DNA of 64,000 nt from Hyperoodon ampullatus. Its lineage: Eukaryota; Chordata; Mammalia; Artiodactyla; Ziphiidae. Location: the NCBI GenBank assembly GCA_949752795.1, contig OX457070.1, positions 27,242,588 through 27,306,587 on the forward strand, in the 5' to 3' direction. The position numbers and the translations under genes are program-made. Positions 55,586 through 64,000 of this stretch are shown here, piece after piece. The notes under the pieces were generated by a model. The model was not told where the DNA came from. It was given only the letters and a program-made list of their open reading frames with translations, and searched no databases. The first letter of the stretch is position 1, and the number at the start of each line of letters is the position of its first letter.

Positions 55586-56250
55586 CTGAGTGAATTCAAC
55601 AGCATTTTAAAAGAATAATCTATTTTGACCAAATGAGATCTATCTGAGAAACACAAGGATATTTCACATTATCACATTATCAGTAGATGATACTGATATT
55701 TACTTCTTCACTAGGTAAGAAAACAAGAATGCCCACTGTCACCAGTATCATGGTACTATATATTCTGGTTAATGAATGTGACAAGCAGAAATAAGAGGCA
55801 AGGAAAAGAAGAAAAAATTGTCCTCAATTATAAACAATATAATTGTCTGCTAATAAAACATAAGAACAAATGGAAAACTAATTGAAGTTTGATGAGAACT
55901 CATAAAGCAGAGTTGAAATACAAGTAACAGACTAGAAGAAAATGTGTTCAATATTTGTAATTGACAGGTTAATATCCAGAATATATAAAGAACTCTCACT
56001 AATCAATAGGAAAAAGTCCACAGAAAAGTGTGCAAAAGATGTGAACAGGAAAGTCACAAAATAAGAAGCCAAGAAGTATATGAGGTCCCTCATAATCGAG
56101 AAAGTAAAAATAAAAACAATGATAACATTTCTCTCTATCAAATTAGCAAATTTTTTTAAAGAAAAATAATATTTAATCCTGGAAAACGTACAGAGACTGG
56201 CTTTCACATTCGCTACTACTTGGAGTGTAAATTGGCACAACTTTTATGTT
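55586..56250 (+). mobile_element. Old L1 ORF2 fragment, sense
   Basis: 'AAGAAAACAAGAATGCCCACTGTCACCAGTATCATGGTACTATATATTCTGG' matches the RT region. Then 'TTAATATCCAGAATATATAAAGAACTCTCACTAATCAATAGG' and 'GTGTAAATTGGCACAACTTTTA' match the ORF2 C-terminus. Frames are broken. It meets an old minus-strand L1 tail-to-tail at about 56255. Confidence 0.8.
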
Positions 56251-56515
56251 GTCCTTTTTAAAAATTATTATTGAGGTATATTTTACGTACAGCAAAATTT
56301 AATCTTTGTACCGTACAGTTCTGACAAGAACTTAGGGTCATGTAACCACCACCATAATCAAGATATATAACAGTTCCATCACCCTAAAGAATTATTTCAT
56401 CTGCTTTGTAGTCAAACCCTTTCTCTTCCCGCCCCCACTTCCAACACCTAGCTTCTGAAAATCACTGCTCTGTTTTCTGTACCTTTTCCAGAATGTTATA
56501 TAAATGGAATTATAC

Positions 56516-57221
56516 GTGCAGCCACTATGGAAAACAGTATGGAGGTTCCTCAAAAACTAAAAATAGAGTTGCTATATGATCCAGGAGTCCCACTCCTGGG
56601 CCTATGTGTGGACAATATTATAATTCGAAAAGATACATGCACTCCTATGTTCATAGCAGCACTATTTACAATAGCCAAAGCACGGAAGCAACCTAAATGT
56701 CCATCAATAGATGAATGGATAAAGAAAATGTGGTATGTATATATGTATATATATACACACACGAGCATATATACACATATATATATGTGTGTGTATGTGT
56801 ATATGTGTGTTGTATATATATATATGTATATATACATACATACACAATGCAATACTACTCAGCCATAAAAAAAGAATGAAATAATGCCATTTTGCAGCAA
56901 CATGGATGGAGCTAGAGATTATCATACTAAGTAAAGTAAGTCAGAAGAGAAAGACAAATACCATATGATATCACTTATATGTGGAATTTAAATTATGACA
57001 CAAATGAATTTATTTACGAAACAGAAACAGACCCACAGATATAGTGAATAGACTTGTGGTTGCCAAGGGGGAGGAGGGGTGGTGGAGGGATGGATTGGGA
57101 GTTTGGGGTTAGCAGATGCAAACTATTATATATAGAATGGATAAACAACAAGGTCCTACTGTATAGCATGGGGAACTATATTCAATATCCTATAATAAAC
57201 CGTAATGGAAAAGAAAAACAA
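56516..57221 (+). mobile_element. 5'-truncated L1 inserted in the old L1, 10 bp TSD
   Basis: Sense ORF2 C-terminus: 'GCAGCCACTATGGAAAACAGTATGGAGG' in nucleotides, protein MFIAALFTIAKARKQPKCPS, then WIKKMW. A TA/CA microsatellite then replaces the smooth continuation before 'CAATACTACTCAGCCATAAAA'. The 3' UTR ends 'CAATATCCTATAATAAACCGTAATGGAAAAG'. The duplication GGAATTATAC is at 56506-56515 and 57222-57231. Its orientation is opposite to its host. Confidence 0.93.
56733..56852. repeat. Compound (TA)/(CA) microsatellite inside L1 ORF2
   Basis: Alternating TATATG, ACACAC and GTGTGT blocks of about 120 bases lie at the place where ordinary L1 copies have only a short 'ACATATATACAATGG' (compare 42901-42914). 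The Tyr/Ile/Val/His-rich open frames are products of it. Confidence 0.95.
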
Positions 57222-58012
57222 GGAATTATACACTATGGAGCTTTTTCATTCTGGCTTCTTTCACTTGCATATGCATTTGAAATTCATCCATATTGTAACA
57301 TGTATCTGTAGTTCATGCCTTTTGTTGCTGGGCAGTATTCCATTGTATGGGTGTACCACTGTCTATCCACTCATCAGTTAAAGGAAATCTGGATTGTGTC
57401 CAGTTTTTTGCAATTATGAATAAAGCCATTTTAAGCATTCACGTACAGGTTTTGCTCTGAAAATAAGTTTTCATTTAGCTTTTATAAATACCTAAGAGTA
57501 GGATTTGTATGTATGAATTGTATGTTAAGCCTTAATGAGAAATTGCAAAGGTGTTTTCCGAAATGGATATACAATTTTGTTTTTAATTTGAGCTATTCTA
57601 ATAGGTGTGTAGTGATCTTACTGTGGCTTTAATTTATATTTCCCGAATGACTAATGATGCTGAGCATCTTTTCATGTGCTTATTGTCATCTGTGTACCTT
57701 CTTAGGTGAAAGGTCCATCTAAATCTTTTTCTCATTTTAAAAATCGGGTTGTTTTTCTTATTATTGAGTTTTGAAAGGTCTTTTCTTTATTCTGGATACA
57801 AGTCCTTTATCATACATACGATTTGAAAATATTTTCTCCCAGTCAGTGGCTGTTTTTTCATTCTCCTTTGAAGAGCAGAGGTTCTTAATTTTGATGAAGT
57901 ATAATTTATCAATTTTTTAATTTTATGGATTATGCACTTTGTATTATATCTAAGAAATCTTTGTCTAAGCCAAGGTTACAAAGATTTTCTTCTAGAAGTT
58001 TTATTGTTTTCG

Positions 58013-58213
58013 TTTTTTTTTTTTTTTTTTTTTTTTTCAGTACGCGGGCCTCTCACTGTTGTGGCCTCTCCCGTTGTGGAGTGCAGGCTCAGCAGCCATG
58101 GCTCACGGGCCCAGCCGCTCTGCGGCATGTGGGATCCTCCCAGACCGGGGCACAAACCCGTGTCCTCTGCATCAGCAGGTGGACTCTCAACCACTGCGCC
58201 ACCAGGGAAGTCC
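58013..58213 (-). mobile_element. CHR-2 type SINE, minus strand, with internal deletion
   Basis: Poly(T) of about 25, then 'CAGTACGCGGGCCTCTCACTG' and ending CCACCAGGGAAGTCC. Relative to the other copies about 15 bases are missing after CCCGTTGTGGAG (58068-58083 region), so GAGTGCAGGCTCAGC is continuous. Short duplication TGTTTT at 58005-58010 and 58214-58219. Confidence 0.94.
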
Positions 58214-58319
58214 TGTTTTAGATTTTATGTTTAGGCATCATGATCCATTTTGAGTTAATTTTTGTACATGGTGTAATGTATAGATTGGAATTTTCTCTCT
58301 TTTTTTTTTTGTACGCATC

Positions 58320-58771
58320 TGTGGTGGGCTGAATGGTGGTCCCCAAAAAGATATGTCCATGTCCTAACCCCCAGAACTGTGAAAGCTATTTATGAGGCAA
58401 AAGATGTGTTTAGGTTAAGAATTTTGAGAGGAAGTGTTTATCCTGTATTATCCAGGTGGGCCCTAAATGCAATCACATGTATCCTTATAAGAGAGGGCAG
58501 AGGGATTTTTGAAACACACAAAGAGGAGGTATTTTGACCACAGCAACAGAGATTGGAGTGATGTGCCCATAGGCCAGTGAATACCTGGAGCCACCAGAAG
58601 CTGGAAGAGGCAAGGAACAGATTCTCCTCTAGAACCTTCAGAGGGAATACAGCCCTGCCAACAACTTGATTTTGGACTTCTGGCCTACAGAACTGAGAAG
58701 GAATAAATTTTTGTTGTTTTAGGCCACTCAGTTTGTGGTAATTTATTACAGTAGTCATAGGAAACTAATAT
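58320..58771 (+). mobile_element. MLT1-type LTR (ERVL-MaLR), sense, solo
   Basis: Starts TGTGGTGGGCTGAATGGTGG, then 'AAAAAGATATGTCCATGTCCTAACCCCCAGAACTGTG', 'ATCCAGGTGGGCCCTAAATGCAATC', 'GGAGCCACCAGAAGCTGGAAGAGGCAAGG', 'TTGTTGTTTTAGGCCACTCAGTTTGTGG', and ends 'AGGAAACTAATATA'. No internal region or second LTR adjoins, and it interrupts the antisense L1. The 5 bp TSD is unclear. Confidence 0.9.
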
Positions 58772-59487
58772 AATGACTTCCAATTCTTCCAGCAGCGTTT
58801 GTTGAGAAAGCTTTCCTTTCTCTATTGAATTGCCTTTGCACTTTTATCAAAAACCAATGACCACACGTATGTGTTGGGTCTATTTCTGGACTTTCTATTC
58901 TGGTCTACTGACCTGTATGTCTGTAATTTCACTAATACTACTAATGCTACTTTGTCATGATCACTGTAGCTTTATAGTAAGTTTTGAAAACAGGTAGCGT
59001 GAATCTTCCAATTTTGTTCTTTTTCAAAATAGTTTTGGCTTTTCTAGTTTCTTTGCTTTTCTATATAAATTGTAGAATCAGCTTGTCAATTTCTACTGAA
59101 AAGTTCCTGCTGGAACGTCAATTGGAAATGTGTTTAATCTACAGTTTGGGAAAATTTGACATCTTACCAACCTTGAGTCCTCCAATCCATGAGCACAATA
59201 TATCTCTACATTTCTTTAGGTCTTCTTTGATTTCTTTCATCATTTTGTAGTTTCCATCATACAGATCTGGCACCTAAGTATTTCATGGTTTTTTGGTGTT
59301 GTTTTTTAATAAATTTACTTCCATTTCCAGTTGTTTATTGCTAGTATACAGCAGTAGGGTGGAGCTTTTTGTATAGTGATCCTGTATCCTGTGATCTTAC
59401 TGAACTTAGTTATTAGTACTAGTAGCTTTTTTGTAGATTTTGGGGAGATTTTCTATGTAGATAATCTTATCATATGTGAGTAGTGCT

Positions 59488-59590
59488 ATTTCTCCCTTTC
59501 TCTCTTTCTCTCTCTCTCTCTTTCTCTCTCTCTCTTTCTTTCTTTCTTTTCTTTCTCTCTTTCTTTCTTCCTTCCTTCCTTCCTTTCCCC
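59488..59590. repeat. Pyrimidine microsatellite (CTCT/CTTT/CCTT)n
   Basis: About 100 bases of TCTC, TTTC and TTCC units embedded in the old L1M. Confidence 0.95.
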
Positions 59591-59670
59591 TATTGCCTTG
59601 CCAGAAACCTCCACTACAGTGTCGAAGAGAACTGTAGGAGTGGCCATCCTTATTCTAGGTCTTCGCTTTG

Positions 59671-61874
59671 TGCTTCATCTCAGAGTGTCTCTCCTCCAGC
59701 AGTTTACTTCAGGCATTGTGCAGGCATTGGTTATTCGTTATTTGCTAGCTTGGTGATGAGGGGTGGAGGTGTTCACATTTTCTGTTCTCAGTAATCCTGT
59801 CCCTCCCTCAGCAGTAAGGGGTCTCTAATGATCGTGGACACAAGATCCTTTTTCCCTCTCTCCCCCATGGATACAGGGTGGGGTGTTTTTTTTTCCTGTT
59901 CCCTTCCCCCAGCTGTACTAGATCTCCTGTGCCTTGAATGCTGCCCTTTCTTTCCTAAACAGCTTAAGGCTTTTGCTTTGTAGTGGAGAAAGGGTAGAAG
60001 CACCTAGGGCAGGGCTTTCTTCCTTTCTTGAAGTGGCTACTACACATCTTCCCCAGGCCTCCACCATGAAAGAAGCCTTTTCTAGTCTCTCCTGTTCTGC
60101 TGCCAATCTCCCTTGAGTGGTGAGGTCTGTGAGGAAGTTTCCTAAATTCCTCTAGCGTATATTGCTCCCAGAGGTTCTATACTCTCCTGCTACTCCACAC
60201 TCAGCCTTTAACAATGTGTTAACGATTTTAGCTGACTTCTTACCAGCTTGCCTGGCACCCAGCATCTGCTCCAGGTAAGTAAATGCTTATGTCCACGTCC
60301 CCCATCTGCTTGAAGGTGCCTGTCTTTCTTTAGGTTTCAGGTGAGTTGGTTCTGCAACCTCAGCTGTCTGATAGGTTCAAGAGTTGTTCCTTCCTTCGAA
60401 GTTTTTACACTGCTTTGATTTTCTTGGTCATTTTTATGTAGTATAAGGGCTCCTTTCTTGGAAGTTAAGTTTAGTTGATAAGCACTGTGTTTAGTAGGGG
60501 AGTAAGACCTGTTGCCTAGGTAATGTGAGGCAGAAGATACATCTGCTTTGGCCTTCTTGGTTACTGGGTGATGGTAGGGTGGTAAATCAAAGAGACATGA
60601 TGGAACCTGTGACCAGCCCAGGGCAATCCCAGAGTGAAACAAGATTTCTCCTCCATAACATCTTACCTCAGAGGAGAAACATGATTATATAAGACTTATT
60701 AACTTGAACATCTGTGCCTCCTTTCTGTGCCCAGCCAGGCCAGAGAGGTGTTCTTGAGTAGGCAAGTGGGAAGGAGATGAGATTATTTGGCCTCCTCTCA
60801 CTATTCAGCAAGAGGACACATGCGATGTCCTCATGAGTAGCTCTTGCTCCCCATTTCCAATGTAAGCCAGACTCCTGTGATTAATGTGATAGGGCATTCA
60901 CTAATGCTTTTAAAAGATGGATCATTGTGAAAAGGCCCAACCCTGTTTGCTGCATTTCCTCCCTAAAAGCAGTCAGTCTTGACAGAAGCTATGCGAGTCA
61001 TCCTGTCTCCCATTAACAATGACCTCAACTGTTTGTTTTAAAGAGTTCACAACCCCAAAGCAAAATTTTCACATACAAAAACATAGCATGAACCAAACCC
61101 TTTGGGAAAGCTTCTCCTGAGCTCTCAGCCTGTGCTTCTGTTCATTAAATCAAATCAACCCTTTATAGTAGGTGGGACTCTTCCACCTATGGCATTGGTA
61201 TGATCTTAAAGAAGGAAGCCTGCAAGTGGCCTCCTCTCCGTGTGCCTGATGCAGTCTAACTGCACATCAGGTGATGAGTGGAAAGTATGGCTAGCAGGAA
61301 GGAAATAGAAGAGATGATTCCATGGACGTGGGGTTGATTGGCTCCGGAATCTTAGTCAGAAACAGACGCTGAAAAGGGGCTTGGGCTACCACAGTGGTAT
61401 GTCGTAACAAATGGTCATCAGGGATGGTATTTGTGAGCACACCCTGTGCCCCGGGCAACAGTAACAATTCTCAATAATAGCAAATGACAAGATCAACAGA
61501 AATGACTCATTCTTGACTTAAGTTTTCCACAGAAGAGAGAGGCTCTAGGGGGTAGTGGGCAAAAGAGCATTATTGGAGCCCCTTTTTGAACAAGAATGAA
61601 GAGTTTCTGTTTCAAGAGCTATCAGCCTACAGAGAAAAGTCCGTTTTCCTTTGAAGTCTTCCTTTCAGTAAGTGCCACTCAGAAATCCTAACAAGACTTA
61701 CTATAGAGACTCTAAGGGAGTTCATTCCTCCTTTTTCCCCATGTTCAGTGGATTGTTAAAACCAGAAGGGTGAATTTGAGACTTCAAACTCTCTCTGACT
61801 GAGTTCCCAAAACTGTGACTATCTAACCTGTTCCTAGAATTTATCTAGGAGGGAGATTTCCACCTGTTTTGATT
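59671..61874. other. Repeat-poor unassigned block
   Basis: About 2.2 kb with no recognised repeat. Several short overlapping open frames (59788-60116 both strands; 60337-60642 minus) have no family resemblance and no supported splice sites. I cannot call a gene here. The first 300 bases might be further decayed L1. Confidence 0.45.
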
Positions 61875-62390
61875 ATCTTTTGCCAATGTTAACCAGCTAC
61901 CCCAAATTTAGTGACTTTAGTAAACAATCATTTTATTTGTTCACCATTCTGTAGGTCAAAGATTTGGCCAGGGCTCAGCTGGGCAGTTCTTCTGCTTTAC
62001 ATGGTATTAGCTAGTGTCTTTCATGAGGTTGCAGTCAGATGGCAGCTGGGGTTGGAGTACCGGGATGGCTTCACTCACAAGTGTGGCACCTTGGGAGAGC
62101 TGGCTAGGAGGCTAGGATGTCTCTCTACTTCTTCACATGGATCGCTTAACCTTTACATGGCAACTGGATTCCAAGAATGAGTATTCCAAGTGGTGAAGGG
62201 GAAGCTATGATCTCTTAAGGCCCAACTACAGAAGGTACATATATAGCATCACTTATGGTAGTCTTTTGGTGTAAACAAGTCCTAGGGCTAACCCGTATTC
62301 AAAGGGAGAAGAATAGACTCCACTTCATGTGGGAGTGGAAAGGTTACTATGCAAAAGAGCACATGGCATGGGAGATATTGTTGCAACCAT
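61875..62390 (-). mobile_element. LTR-like retroelement fragment, probably ERVL/MaLR, antisense
   Basis: The order 'ACCCCAAATTTAGTGACTTTAG', 'CATTCTGTAGGTCAAAGATTTGGCCAGGGCTCAGCTGGGC', 'TCATGAGGTTGCAGTCAGATGGCAGCTGG', 'AGGCCCAACTACAGAAG', 'CAAAGGGAGAAGAATAGACTCCACTTC' is familiar from antisense mammalian LTRs. The orientation and exact family are not certain. Confidence 0.55.
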
Positions 62391-63724
62391 CTTTTGAAAC
62401 GCAACCTACTACACCACCTAACGCTCTCCTTCCAGTGCCTCAGATTCTGCTCTGGCAAGAACTGTTTTGTATGTAACCAAAGCATTGTGTACTGCAATTG
62501 GCATTCGTGCTTTTTTGTTCGCTTTTTACTGGAAATGGAGAATATAGGAGTCATTATCCCTTCATACGTCCCTGAAAGGCTGATTATCCAATAGGCTTGA
62601 ACTCTGCTTAAGTAAGATTAGAAGTTGTGGGGGAAAAACTTGGAAGGAAACTAGATGCAAATTCTTGGTTCATTTTCCCCATTATTTAAGTCAAATGCAT
62701 TTTTATTATTATTAAGTTAAAGGTGTTTTATTATCCACACAGGGATTTTCAGTTCAGTTAATATGCTTGATACTGACATTTAATTATTTTATTACCCTAT
62801 TCTTTTATCCCTTCTCAGGACCAGCAACTCCAAGTCCTCTTTTATAGGGCTATTATTTTCTAGGGCTATTCTATTCCTGTGTGTGTTAGAAATTGGGTTT
62901 ATCTCTATGATATGTTAGTAATTAAAGCAAATCTCTACAACAAGCCACAAAACGGCCTGACCTGCCCCAAGAAACTGGAACTATGGAGAGGACTAAGAGC
63001 TGAATCAGACAAAGATAAAAAGCTATGTTGGTAGCTGATACATCCACCCCATTACACCCTTTGAAACAGTTTCTGCTTCCTACATCTAGACATGCTTCAG
63101 GTCCCCCGGCGGGCAAAAATGCCACCTTTCTACAAAGAGGGGCACCAACCTAGGCCAGACAACTACCTTTGAAACAGCACCCATTTGACTCAGCATTCTT
63201 GGGCCAAAGGGAGAAACATATTCCAAAGCAATGGAGCCTTTTTAATTTTTTCCACCTCAACACATCTAAGGGATTCCACACACTCCTATCAGTGGTAGAG
63301 ACTCATTAGGGCAATGAAGGGCTTTGTGGTTTGGGAAAAGCCCACCATTGAGAATCACTGAGATAAAACTTTAAACAGTTTAAGGTAACACTGGATGGCA
63401 GAGAAAGCCAAACCAAAGGAACAGGTCAACCAAACTGATATGCAACCTCCTAAATCCTTCACACAGCCTCTGAGGTTAACAAAACAAAAAATACTTTTAT
63501 CCAAAATCACACTGGTTTCATAGTAATCCCTGATTATGCTACCTGACCACATAATAAATTTACGGTGAGAAGTGGGGAGTTGGGTAATTAAAAATCATCC
63601 ATAAGTCTGCACATGACCTTCTAGTAACCTTACGATGCATGATGCCTCATTCAAATCTCCATAAAACCTGCCCTATGGTGGGTGTGGTGTAATGTTCCGT
63701 CTTAAGCAGCGACCAGGTTTTCGT
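62391..63724. other. Unassigned sequence
   Basis: No gene or clear repeat. 63330-63360 (CCACCATTGAGAATCACTGA) recalls a MER5-type terminus but is too short to call. Confidence 0.45.
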
Positions 63725-63812
63725 TTCTGTTATGGCTTTGCACTCTTTGGGGCATATGGTAGGCATTCGTTATAGGTCTTCATTAACGAGTAGATGAGAA
63801 AATGAATGCATG
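63725..63812 (+). mobile_element. Possible L2 3' terminus
   Basis: 'GGGCATATGGTAGGCATTCGTTATAGG' followed by an AATGAATGCATG end resembles the L2 tail; weak. The remaining 190 bases to the window edge show nothing recognisable. Confidence 0.4.
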
Positions 63813-64000
63813 TGTGGAAATAACTCTGCCAACCTTAGTCCTGACCTTGTACCTGACTTCTCTAAAGGCTTTACTTTCCCTGGCAGTACAGCTTTAGCAG
63901 AAGAGGAAGGCTCACTTTCCCACCTCAATCTCTCATTGGTGAATACGGCATCTTTAAAGGGCCCTTAGAAATCAGTTAGCCCCCAAACTTCATTTTACAG

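Larger units (their letters stand above)
56255..59670 (-). mobile_element. Old L1M, antisense, carrying three later insertions
   Basis: The 3' end is at about 56255 ('TTATTATTGAGGTATATTTTACGTACAGC'), then 'TTTTCCAGAATGTTATATAAATGGAATTATAC'. The ORF2 C-terminal region follows at 57232-57980 ('GGGCAGTATTCCATTGTATGGG', 'CTAATGATGCTGAGCATCTTTTCATGTGC'), and more 5' ORF2 sequence at 58774-59670 ('CCAGCAGCGTTTGTTGAGAAAGC', 'ATTGCCTTGCCAGAAACCTCCACTACAG'). Interruptions: sense L1 (56516-57221), CHR-2 SINE (58013-58213), MLT1 LTR (58320-58771) and a CT tract. Confidence 0.85.

Noticed and set aside
1..64000. CRISPR array, operon, phage or bacterial defence system
   Set aside because: No regularly spaced identical repeats with unique spacers, no Shine-Dalgarno-led gene series and no dense coding. 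The repeats present are dispersed SINEs and LINEs of a mammalian genome.

Overview
The window is mammalian nuclear DNA, almost certainly from a cetacean. Nine copies of a roughly 200 bp tRNA-derived SINE of the CHR-2 type are present. They begin GGGCTTCCCTGGTGGCGCAG or a one-base variant, most carry a poly(A) tail, and six have clear target-site duplications (TSDs). Longer and older CHR relatives occur beside them. This SINE group is known from whales and dolphins, with CHR relatives in hippos and ruminants. No BovB or Bov-tA element typical of ruminants was seen, and nothing resembles bacterial or viral genome organisation. Species, and toothed versus baleen whale, cannot be resolved from this sequence alone. 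No protein-coding gene, exon, rRNA, functional tRNA, CRISPR array or operon could be supported. The open reading frames present are short and are explained by L1 ORF2 remains (both strands), by translations of the CHR SINE, by low-complexity tracts, or by chance. The window therefore reads as intergenic or deep intronic sequence whose recognisable content is mostly transposable elements of several ages. Layout: 1-11 kb holds ancient fragments (L2, MIR, L3/CR1, L1ME/L1M) and one young SINE. 11.6-20.5 kb holds small elements: a 5'-inverted L1 tail, a MER5A-like DNA element split by a SINE, an MLT1 LTR with adjoining internal sequence, L2 pieces and a purine tract. 20.5-35.4 kb is a strand-coherent nest. 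An old minus-strand L1 is interrupted by a structurally full-length minus-strand L1 (21305-28904) that itself holds a further L1, two CHR SINEs and a poly(A)-only insertion. The same host also carries two more truncated L1s with SINEs in or beside them, and a 281 bp terminal-inverted-repeat element with a TA duplication. 35.4-42 kb is mixed ancient sequence with an hAT-like inverted-repeat element. 42.4-43.8 kb holds the best preserved L1 C-terminus (one TGA stop) followed by a long CHR SINE. 44.7-53 kb is relatively repeat-poor with MIR, L2 and two SINEs. 53.3-59.7 kb holds a G-rich minisatellite, a large L1 3' UTR, and another old L1 carrying a younger L1, a SINE and an MLT1 LTR. 59.7-64 kb is mostly unassigned. 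The genes that 'work together' here are those of retrotransposition. L1 ORF2 machinery produces the TSD, poly(A) and 5'-truncation signatures, and the SINEs are its passengers. The most useful observations are mechanistic: a poly(A)-only insertion with a 14 bp TSD, a small twin-priming inversion, a 140 bp L1 tail ending at an internal A-rich site, and two SINE subfamilies separated by three co-varying sites. Family names are from recognition of consensus-like sequence, not from a database search.
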